DNA from: Thalassiosira profunda
Lineage: Eukaryota > Bacillariophyta > Thalassiosirophyceae > Thalassiosirales > Thalassiosiraceae
Assembly: GCA_036939355.1 (NCBI GenBank)
Contig: JALLAP010000890.1
Location: 1-14,475, forward strand
Reading direction: 5' to 3'
DNA: 14,475 nucleotides
The translations under genes and the position numbers were made by a program. The notes under the pieces were generated by a model. It did not search any database. It was not told where the DNA came from and saw nothing but the letters and a program-made list of their open reading frames with translations. Below, piece by piece: positions 6,949 through 14,345 of this stretch; the stretch's first letter is position 1, and each line of letters begins with the position of its first letter.

Positions 6949-9125
6949 ATGGGTCGGCGGCGGCGCCTGCCCCTCCCGCTGCCCGACGTCCACGACCAGC
7001 TTCCACTTGGGGCTCGGCATCAGCCGCGCGAGCTCCTCGGTCAGCCGTATCACCAAATCGTGGTCCTTCCCCCGGTCGTGCCTCGAATAGAGCACCACGA
7101 CGATCCGCCCGACGTTGGGGCTCGGCACCGGGATGCCCACGACCGTCCGGATGCCCCATTGCTGCGACCCGCCCACCCGCTCGAAGTGATGCAACGGCGC
7201 GTTGTGGACCGACTGCTCCCACGTCGGCACGCCCATGTGGTAGACCCGCCCGGGCAGGCCGCACCCGACGTCGAACGAGAAGCTCTCCGAGTACTCCCCG
7301 AACGCCGACAGGTTGAACCGATCGTCGGCCGAGAGGGGCACCGCGCGGCGGGCCTGGCCCCGGGACGGGTCGCCCAAGACGACCTGCCGGGCGACCATCG
7401 ACCCCGCGAAGCACAGGCGGCACTTGGGCGGGGCCTCCGCCGCGGCCTCTTTGCTTGCTCCCGCCGGCGGCCCGGCCTCCCCCGCCGGTTGCTTCCCCTC
7501 GTTCGCGTCCGGCACGAAGGAGGGCACCCACGCGTCGACGTACTCGAACGGCACCTGGTGGCGGTGGATGTAGGCCATGATCCGGTGCAGGAACGGCGAC
7601 GCCGCGCTCTGGGCGGGGGACTGAGGCCCGCCCGCCTCGCCCAGCGACGCGCCCGACGCCGACGTCGACGGGTCCCCCGCCATGGACGACGCCATCGGAT
7701 CGGGCGCGGCGCCGTACGGACCGGGGTGCGGCCCGCTCGCCGCCCGTTCCGGCCGCGGGCGGCCCTTCTCCTCGATGACCACCCCCCGATCGGGGTTCTG
7801 GCTGTCCCGGCTCAGCGCGTGGCCCATCATCAGCTTCCGCCGCTGCATCCGCTCCGCGTCCTTCGCGCGGTGGACCCGCCGTTCCATCTCCTCCACGCTC
7901 GCGAGCCACCGATCGACGTTCAGGGGCTGGCCGTGCGAGACGCAGTACGTGCTGAACGTCTCCCGCCACTCCTTCTGCATGTGGAATTTGATTTCCGCGC
8001 GCTCGAGCCCGTTCTGGATCGAGTGGAAGAAGCCGTCCTCCGCCTCGCTGAAGTCCCGGGCCTCGAGGACGTCGGCGAGGTGGCCGCTCGTGCGCTTGAA
8101 GGTCTTGCTGCTCAGCTTCGCGTTCTTCATCTTCTTCGTCAATCGGGATTGCTTCGACTTGAGCATGCCGGACAGGAATTCGTTCAGCTTGATGCCCTCC
8201 GGGAGGGGCAACCGGCCCGCCATGAATTTCTGGATGAGCTTGTCGCAGTAGGCGGTTTCCTCCGTGGTCCAGCGCCCGGTACGGAGGTCGGACGAGGAGG
8301 AGGACGGCGAGGGAGGCGGCGGCGACTGCAATGCAATCAGAAGAGAAGAAATGAAAGGAATGAGCATCGCAGTTGAGCATCGCGTGCACAAGATGTGCAC
8401 CGAAATGGCAATCCCGACAAGATGTGCACCTCAATTGCAATTAGGACATCCCCTTCAATTCCAAATCCACTCACGCTCACCTCCATCTCCTTGCTGTCCA
8501 CGCTCCCCCCGCTCGAGCTCGCCCCGCCCCCCTCCAACCGCGCCTTCTTCCTCGCCCGGCTCTTCTCCTTCGCCCGCCAGCTCGCCTTGGCCGCCAGATC
8601 CGCCACCCGCCTTGCCTCATCCAACTCCGCGAACTCCATGGGGAGCAATTCCAACGACTGGCCGCCCGGCCCCCCCGCCGGGGTGCCCATGTAGCCCAGG
8701 GCGGCGTGGCTGTTGAAGCACTGCGGATTGGGACAGGCGCGGAGGGGCACGGGCGCGCAGCGGACGTGGAGGAGGCAGTGGCACCCGGAGAGCTGGACGT
8801 CGCAGTTGGGGTGGCCGCAGCGGGTGCAGGGGAGGGTGTGGAGGGGGCGCGTCTGCGGGGCGTTGTTGGCGGGGGCGGCGACGGCTGCCGCTGCGGCGGC
8901 CATTTGGGCGGCGGCGCCGTTGGCGGCCATGGCGGCCTGGGCTTGGTCGTACTGCGCCTGGGCGGCCTGGGTTTGGTGGGCGGCGTTGTTCGAGGGGGCG
9001 TAGGCCGGGACGACCGGCTGCAGCTGCTGGGCGGCCGCTGCCTGGTCCATCATGGCCTGGGCTTGTTGCTGGGCTTGTTGGGGCGACGGCGCGGGAGGCG
9101 CCGGGGCGAATGCCACATTGTTCAT
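6187..9125 (-). CDS. Multi-domain regulator-like protein: Cys/His cluster, GRWT domain, GAF-like domain
   Basis: Two exons (9125-8481 and 8325-6187) join in phase 0 through a 155-bp GTGAGC...TTGCAG intron, giving 927 residues. Residues 1-90 are Gln/Ala/Pro-rich. Residues 100-136 hold a zinc-binding pattern: Cys100, 103, 108, 115, 117, His120, Cys123, 131 and 136. [12 protein letters not shown] (186-197) resembles a nuclear localisation signal. GRWTTEE starts a conserved helical domain (232-290, [22 protein letters not shown]) that I associate with uncharacterised stramenopile proteins; HMQKEWR and [11 protein letters not shown] follow at 330-365. Residues about 465-662 look GAF-like, with [16 protein letters not shown] and [10 protein letters not shown], as at the N-terminus of plant MYC-type bHLH or NIN-like proteins. 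After that come polyAla and polyGln tracts, a helical segment and a Pro/Gln-rich tail. Nuclear regulation is inferred; no classical DNA-binding domain is seen. ATG 9125 is the conservative start, and a further 5' exon is possible. Very GC-rich codons create long false frames on both strands. Confidence 0.8.
6815..6952. repeat. Trinucleotide repeats encoding polyGln and polyAla
   Basis: CTG units (about 6816-6834) and GCC units (about 6920-6949) lie inside the long GRWT/GAF-like coding region, where the minus strand reads polyGln and polyAla. They separate the GAF-like domain from the C-terminal helical segment and are likely to vary in length between strains. Confidence 0.85.
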
Positions 9126-9188
9126 TTTGCAATGCTGATGGACGGGCGCACAAAGGGCCGCCAATGACGACGAGGGCGGGAGCTGCAA

Positions 9189-9333
9189 AGGACGACATGG
9201 TGGGGGCTGATGGGTGAGCAAAGATACGGTTCATGTCGATCTATCAAAGTGCATGCACCANAGGACGACATGGTGGGGGCTGATGGGTGAGCAAAGATAC
9301 GGTTCATGTCGATCTATCAAAGTGCATGCACCA
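9189..9333. repeat. 72-bp perfect duplication around an N (assembly seam)
   Basis: Bases 9189-9260 recur exactly at 9262-9333, separated only by N9261. It lies upstream of the conservative start of the GRWT/GAF-like gene, in what may be its first intron or 5' UTR. Its geometry is identical to the seams at 3103 and 11266. Confidence 0.93.
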
Positions 9334-9365
9334 AAGAGGCCGATGGAAAATTGTGAGACCCTCAC

Positions 9366-9863
9366 CAAGCAACCCAACCCGACCGCCAAGACGTCAACGT
9401 CGGCCGGCGTGAAGTCCAATCGATTCGGCGGGTTGATGTCCTTGACGTTCCGCAGCAGATGGCAAACCGGCGAGGCAGGAGGAGGGAAGCAAAAAAATGG
9501 AAGCGGAGGTGCAACAAAGTGCCGCGGCAAAAGCAAGGGAAAATGCCGGCCGCAACACGCGTGAATCTCTTGCTCGCAGATCAGAGCTTTCCAGGAGTGG
9601 CCACCCCGCAAAATACGATAACGCGTCTGTGTGTGCCACGCCTGTCCCGGGAACAGAACTGCAAGATCTGCAGCTGCCGCGCCGAAATTTTGCAAGTAAT
9701 CGGTAAGCTTACCTTTAGATGTAAGTGATACGTCCTGGAAAAGCATCAGAGCTCTGCAAGGAAGTGGTGGCAGACCCGCCGGGAGCCCGAGAATCCCAGG
9801 CCCTCCTCTTCCATCGCCCTCATCAGGCGTTGGCTTTTGGTTTGGCCGGCCTACAAACACCAC
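9366..9863 (-). CDS. Possible extra 5' exon of the GRWT/GAF-like gene
   Basis: A minus-strand frame is open for 166 codons from ATG 9863 to a GTGAGG donor at 9365. Its last part (about 9470-9366; residues such as RLDFTPADVDVLAVGLGC) has strong GC3 bias. The exon end is in phase 0 and would join in frame to a TTTGCAG acceptor (exon from 9182) or an ATCAG acceptor (exon from 9134), both leading directly into the MNNVAFAP start of the downstream gene. The intron would be about 110 or 158 bp once the 73-base artefact is removed, like the other introns here. I recognise no domain in it. The upstream half is less convincing, and overlapping plus-strand frames compete with it. Confidence 0.35.
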
Positions 9864-9904
9864 GCATCATAACACGAGGTACAATACACCTGCACTGACG
9901 CTGG

Positions 9905-10186
9905 GTGACTGTGACTCTAGGGCGCACCTCTGTCCGCCGATCCTCTGGGACGATCTCGAGGAAAAAGTCGGCCCGGCATAAATTATTGCAATCCATGTGC
10001 GAGTTCTGCTCCGAAGGCCCGAACTCGCGGCAGCACGGCGGAGATCAGACCGACCTGCGCTTCGCGGGGTTCTTCAGCGCCGAGGCGATCGAGGCGGCCG
10101 TGCGGCAATCCCAGGCCGGTCGACGAGAGGATGCATCCGGCAGCGCAGAGGGCGACGGCGGGGAGGACGACGATGACGGCACCTAG
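9905..10186 (+). CDS. Possible small hypothetical protein or terminal exon
   Basis: A 93-codon frame is open here. From codon 31 (MCEFCSEGP) to the acidic end ([11 protein letters not shown] at 10184-10186) its third-position GC is as high as in the real genes, higher than in the other frames I checked. A CTCTAG acceptor at 9920 could join it, in frame, to an upstream plus-strand frame ending at a GGTAAGC donor at 9703, which contains a second CxxC (NCKIC). It overlaps the proposed N-terminus of the alpha/beta hydrolase by up to 56 bases, so one of the two models must be wrong or the hydrolase start is further downstream. I recognise no family. Confidence 0.28.
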   Translation: MTVTLGRTSVRRSSGTISRKKSARHKLLQSMCEFCSEGPNSRQHGGDQTDLRFAGFFSAEAIEAAVRQSQAGRREDASGSAEGDGGEDDDDGT

Positions 10187-11934
10187 CGCTGGCGTGGGAG
10201 GGAGGACGACGGCGTTTGTGCCCGCATCATTTCTGCGCAAGCGATCCGCCGCGTCCACCATTGGCACCGCCGCGACCTCGTTCCTGTCTTCCTCTGCATC
10301 GGCCGAGGATTCGTTCTATCAAGGGACAGGCCAATCCCAGCAGAGCATGCAACAACCACCAACGCGACCACGGTGGCCCCGCCCCGACGAGCCCAATCTG
10401 TTCGACATCCCTGACGAATTCCATCCCACGTATCAACCAATGCCGATGTTGCTGCAATTATCCATCGCCGTCGCCTCCGCCCTCACGGTGGGACGTGGCT
10501 TCGTCTCTCGGCTGGTGGCATCCTCTTCCACCTTCGCGCAGCTGCTTCAATTGTTGGCGAAGCCGCTCGCGGGACGACTGCTGTCCTTCTCGGCCGTACG
10601 CAGCGCCGCCTCCTTTCTGCTCAAAACCGCGCTGCTGTTCACCATCGCCAAGCTCGCGGTGCAAGAGCGGTTCTTCCCTCCTTCGAGGGTGACGACGGCG
10701 CAATTGGCCGAGAGGGGAGAGTTGCCCAGCACCTTGTCGAGGTACGAAGTGGTGACCCCCGTTCCCTTTTCGCACTCGAATATTGAGGGCAAGGAAGTCA
10801 CAGTGTCAAGCTCCTCCTGGGACACGGAGGGAGTTGGTGTCGGCGCTCCACTCGGAGTGCATTCCATCCAATACACGCAGCAAAATGCCTTATCGGACTC
10901 AAAGGTCAAATACGACGGAATCTATCTGCACCACGGCTTCGGCGCCTCGTCTCTTTCGTGGCTGCCGGCACTGCCGTCATTAGTCGATCGATTTGGCGTT
11001 GGCAAAGGTAAATCGGTGGGGGTGGCGCACGATGCGCCGGGGTTCGGATTCACCGATCGGCCCGACGCCGACGCCGAAGGAGGACTGGAGCAGTACGGCT
11101 TCGAGAACAACGTCGGCATCGGTCTTTCGCTGCTGAAGAATTTGCTCCCGGACGATGCCACGAGCGAGGCCAGGTCCATCGCCATCTTCGGCCACTCGAT
11201 GGGATCCAAGGCGGCGTTGCTCATGGCGCTCCACTGCGCGTCCCGTCGCCATCTTGGATTGCGGCNACTCGATGGGATCCAAGGCGGCGTTGCTCATGGC
11301 GCTCCACTGCGCGTCCCGTCGTCATCTTGGATTGCGGCCCAGCCTGGTGGTATTGGTGGCACCTGCGTTGGAGGGGGTGGCGCTCCCTTCCCGAAAGGCA
11401 TATCTGGGATCGAAGCTGAAGAAGCACTCGCGGGGGTGGATGCGAAAGCTGGCACGAAGGGCGTGGATCGCGTGGAGGAAGATTTTCCTCGATTACCCCT
11501 TCCGGTACGGACTGCGAAGGCTCGTGTCCGGAAGCAAGGATTTCTGGCGCCAGGGGCTGACGCTGGCGTGGGGCGAGCCTTCTCGCCTGTCGGACAGCGA
11601 TGTGCTGCGCTTCAAGTGGCCTTCTATTGGGAAGGGATGGGAGAAGGGCCTGATCAACTTTTCTCGATCCAGGATGCTCTCGTCTCCTTCGCATTCCGCG
11701 GCGCTGAACGACGGGCATCTGTTGCAAGAGGTGGCGAAATTGAAGGATACCAAAGTGGTGATTGTTTATGGATCGAAGGACGGCGTTGTGAGAATCGAGG
11801 GACCAGTGGCCGATGCATTGAAACAAAATTATCCCGGCGTAAAAGTGGTGAGAATGGAAGGGCTGGGGCACGATCCGTTCGAGGAAGACGTCGGTGGCTT
11901 TTTGGCAGCGCTAGAGAAGGCATTAGAGGAGTGA
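10131..11934 (+). CDS. Alpha/beta hydrolase, frame broken by an assembly duplication
   Basis: The frame runs from ATG 10131 (ATG 10173 is an alternative) to the first copy of a 72-bp duplication, then resumes one frame over. Collapsing 73 bases gives 576 codons before the stop. Numbering on that model: HHGFGASS oxyanion region (267-274), [12 protein letters not shown], nucleophile Ser356 in GHSMGS, acid Asp526 in YGSKDGVV, and His556 in GLGHDPFEE. This is a complete Ser-Asp-His triad of the alpha/beta hydrolase fold. The N-terminal 100 residues are Ser/Ala-rich, and hydrophobic segments at about 104-185 suggest membrane association or organelle targeting. TTAFVPASF recalls a plastid cleavage motif, but no signal peptide precedes it. 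The substrate cannot be assigned. A basic lid-like region ([16 protein letters not shown]) lies between Ser356 and Asp526. The gene converges with the F-box gene, with 69 bp between the stops. The N-terminal boundary is uncertain. Confidence 0.85.
11194..11338. repeat. 72-bp near-perfect duplication around an N inside the hydrolase gene
   Basis: Bases 11194-11265 recur at 11267-11338 with N11266 between them. The copies differ at one base (C11249 versus T11322), which changes CGC to CGT, both Arg. The 73-base insertion shifts the reading frame just after the nucleophile motif. Size and layout match the seams at 3103 and 9261. Confidence 0.95.
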
Positions 11935-12003
11935 CAATCGATGCAGGAAGGGCCAATGCACAAACCAATGTACAAAATAATGATTACAGAACTCTCCTAT
12001 CGG

Positions 12004-12717
12004 CTAAATGTGGTGCGGGTCCACACTGTAATACTCCGTCCGCTGTCCCCTCCCGACAATCCACCCCCACGTCTTGGCATCCCTTTCCACCAACAGTGCC
12101 ATTCCCGAAAATTGAAGATGCCGGCCCTCCAAGATCCATTCGCAAGTCCCGAGGTAGGGACTGGTGTATGTGCCGTTTGCATTGAATTGCCGCAGCCCCG
12201 TTTTAGACGGAGACCCGCCATAGATTAGTTGCCACTTGAAATGAATTAGCTCCTCTCTTGTCAACACCGTCCGCCGGGAGTCCATTTCGGCCATTATGTA
12301 CGCCTCTTTCCAGGAGGTGGGAGGATGTAGCAGGGCGTCGCTCATGTTCAGTGCCGACGCATTATCCTCGAAACGGGACAGCGAACCCAGGTGGTCCCTG
12401 TACCACGTACCACGAAACTGAATTGCACGACAGTAGCGGCGTACGGCGTCCGAGCGGCAGCAGGTCACCCCGCTATCATCGCCACCTTCTCTTCTCCTTC
12501 CATCCGCTCTCCTCCTCACGAGGAAGCGCCGGACGTTCTGCTTCCCCTCCCACCGGCGGCGGCACTGGGGCTCCCACAGCGCGTCGTCCGATGCCATCGC
12601 CTGGAAGGCCCGGGAGGCGTTCCCGAGGGAAAAGAGGTCCTGGGAGCCCAGGAAGGAGAAAGAACGGATCCACAGCTCGTTTGGCAGGGCGGGCGATTGA
12701 TTGCTTTGGGCTGACAT
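12004..12717 (-). CDS. F-box protein with stramenopile-type C-terminal module
   Basis: This is a 237-residue single-exon protein. Residues 9-56 fit an F-box: LPNELWIRSFSFLGSQDL, then LGNASRAFQAMASDDALW and QCRRRW. F-box proteins recruit substrates to SCF ubiquitin ligases through Skp1. A variable Arg-rich stretch (57-85) follows. The C-terminal part contains SWKEAYIMAEMDSRR, LTREELIHFKWQLIY, a Phe-Asn-Ala-Asn-Gly-Thr-Tyr strand, CEWILEG and WGWIVGRG. This order recurs, as I recall it, in many uncharacterised stramenopile F-box proteins and looks like a small beta-rich substrate module. I chose ATG 12717. An upstream in-frame start at 12741 would need a GTG codon. The target protein is unknown. 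Confidence 0.78.
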   Translation of the reverse strand: MSAQSNQSPALPNELWIRSFSFLGSQDLFSLGNASRAFQAMASDDALWEPQCRRRWEGKQNVRRFLVRRRADGRRREGGDDSGVTCCRSDAVRRYCRAIQFRGTWYRDHLGSLSRFEDNASALNMSDALLHPPTSWKEAYIMAEMDSRRTVLTREELIHFKWQLIYGGSPSKTGLRQFNANGTYTSPYLGTCEWILEGRHLQFSGMALLVERDAKTWGWIVGRGQRTEYYSVDPHHI

Positions 12718-13069
12718 GCTTTTTCTTGGGTGAACCGACACCGACGACTATTGCAATTCTTTGCGGGTGAACGACGCAACAATTGCAACTCTTCGTGGGG
12801 AACCGACAACCACAACCGCTACCTTTGTGCAAGAGGGCAGAGGTTGGTGCGCTGTGCTCTGTGGAGAAATAGCTCTACGTAAATATTTACCAAAAGATGA
12901 GCTTGGACCACGGTCAGCTTGGACTTCACTGAATATTTCTACTCATAATAATACAGTTGTACTTTTTACCTACCACTACCCCGCGCTCGGCCTCAACAAC
13001 TCTCTGTCTCTGCTCTGCGCCCTGCAACGCGGAGCGTGGGCCAAGAACCCGGCGCAACCAATTGAAATC
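12718..13069. promoter_or_regulatory. Divergent promoter region with ATTGCAA / GGGTGAAC repeats
   Basis: This region separates the outward-facing F-box and complex I-like genes. An imperfect repeat array close to the F-box start alternates GGGTGAACCGA-like boxes (12728-12738, 12765-12775, 12797-12806) with ATTGCAATTCTT / ATTGCAACTCTT boxes (12750-12761, 12782-12793). Spacings are 32-37 bp. Such spacing suggests bound factors, but no specific factor can be named. No gene is seen. Confidence 0.45.
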
Positions 13070-13595
13070 ATGGGCGGAGGAGGCTGGTTTTACGTCCCCA
13101 AGGTGCGTCAATTGGTCCGATGCGTAATCGCGGTTGGCCCGCTGGCGAAGGCGTCGCGGGCGGAAAGGAACGCACACGTGATGTGTTTTCGTTGTGTGTG
13201 GTGGCTATGTGGGTGACGCCGGAGCCGGGACGAAGGCCCATCGCGGTGCCCGCAGTGCCGAGCCATCGCCATTTTGGAGAGGGCCGCTCGGGATATTTGA
13301 TGGCCCGGCTGGCCTGCTCGGTGGACTGCAATTGAAATTGTCTTTTGAACGCCTCAATAACACTAACCTTCCTCTCATCCGCAACCAGGTCTGGTCCCCG
13401 GCGGGAGGGTGGTGGCCCACCCCCGTCGCGTGGAAGCGGAACACGGCCGTCTGCGCGTTGGGCATCTGCGTCACCTCGGCGTTGATTTTCAAGGTGAGCG
13501 CGGAGAAGGAGCGGCGGCCCATCCCGCCGTACAAGCACATTCCCAGCCAGCGGTGGTGCAAGCACGCCAAGGAGGACGATCCGTCGCTGCCGTAA
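13070..13595 (+). CDS. Small single-pass membrane protein resembling a mitochondrial complex I accessory subunit
   Basis: Exon 1 (13070-13102) encodes only 11 residues, MGGGGWFYVPK. A 286-bp GTGCGT...AACCAG intron with a CTAAC branch-like sequence follows, then exon 2 (13389-13595). The 79-residue product has VWSPAGGWW (12-20), WKRNTA (26-31), one membrane helix (about 30-48), SAEKERRP and IPSQRWCKH (62-70). The pattern, with a Gly-rich start, VWSPAGGW, WK.NTA, SA..E and a basic C-terminal tail, matches a small family I recall from plants and fungi that is associated with respiratory complex I. That assignment is from memory and moderate. If it is right, the protein sits in the inner mitochondrial membrane. 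AATAAA overlaps the stop (13595-13600) and another lies near 13740. Confidence 0.72.
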
Positions 13596-14345
13596 ATAAA
13601 TTGGTGGGGTGCGGGGGAGGGGGATTGTGGACGGGGGGAATGGGCGAGAAAGTCCAGATGACGCCTTCAGTTTGGGGGGTTGGGGAGACAGATGTGCTCT
13701 GCGGATAGTGAAGAGAGTGGCAACACCCCAATGGGCAAAAAATAAAAGAGCCGTATGTGGGGGAGAGGAGGGTACCCGGTCTTGGCTCAACTAACGCGGC
13801 AGTCCGATGATTGGCATCGGAGAAGAGTCTCCGCACATAATGTTAGAACTTTGGGGGAGGATTCTCTTTGCCTTTGCAAAGCTTCAAGCGATTGCACTCT
13901 TTTGCTGCACGTACCTGTGCCAACAGAGGGCAGTGGGAAGCGGCGTCGTCGGCCCTTCCAACTACGATCTACTCCGCTCCTTTCTGTGGTCCCCGCCCCC
14001 GGCACACTGCCTGGCGTGTGAGCGTGAGCAGCTCGCGCGCGCAAGACCACCGCTCTCCTTCCCTCCTTCACTTTCTCGCGCCGCCATCCACCACCACAAA
14101 CCACAACCACAACCCCCACCACGCCCCCACCCCCCGCCCCACCCACCCACACCGCCGCGCCGGCAACTGCCTCCTCCCTCCTCCTCTTGCCCCACACGCC
14201 GCCCCTCCATCTTCCGCACGCTGTCTCTGGGCATCGACAACCAACTCCTTTAGGCGGTCTTCTACCCCAATTATAATACGCGCGCTGTTCTCTGGCTGCT
14301 GTTGATTGACATCTCTCTCGTGCCATTATTTGCAAAGCCACAAAA
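13596..14345. other. 750-bp intergenic region with G-rich and C-rich low-complexity DNA
   Basis: No supported gene is found. Just after the complex I-like gene lies a G-run cluster (13606-13638). Further right, about 14087-14190, the plus strand is almost free of G, made of CCACAA, CCACC and CCCC units, and probably lies in the promoter or 5' UTR of the PDZ-like gene. An AATAAA near 13740 may end the upstream transcript. Confidence 0.5.
13606..13638 (+). other. Potential G-quadruplex sequence
   Basis: Four runs of four or more G (at about 13606, 13613, 13619 and 13633) are separated by loops of roughly 3, 1 and 9 bases, just downstream of a stop codon. The spacing permits a quadruplex. Function is not shown by the sequence. 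Confidence 0.5.

Noticed and set aside
6739..8376. A 545-codon plus-strand frame antisense to the GRWT/GAF-like gene
   Set aside because: It is an Arg/Leu-rich product of very high GC3 on the other strand, with no recognisable domain.
6140..8440. A 766-codon minus-strand frame overlapping the GRWT/GAF-like gene
   Set aside because: It is Arg/Gly/Pro-rich nonsense in a different frame of the same strand. The 737-codon frame carries the conserved motifs and the correct splice phase.
9543..9702. Possible RBM22/Slt11-type zinc-finger start around NCKIC
   Set aside because: Only one CxxC and its approximate context match. The expected following motifs are missing in all plus-strand frames.
10131..12185. 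A continuous 684-codon frame reading past the N into the F-box 3' region
   Set aside because: After the N it is in the wrong frame. The hydrolase acid and His motifs lie in the frame shifted by the 73-base artefact.
12718..12741. Upstream F-box start giving eight extra residues
   Set aside because: The codon at 12741-12739 is GTG; nuclear genes of this kind start with ATG, available at 12717.
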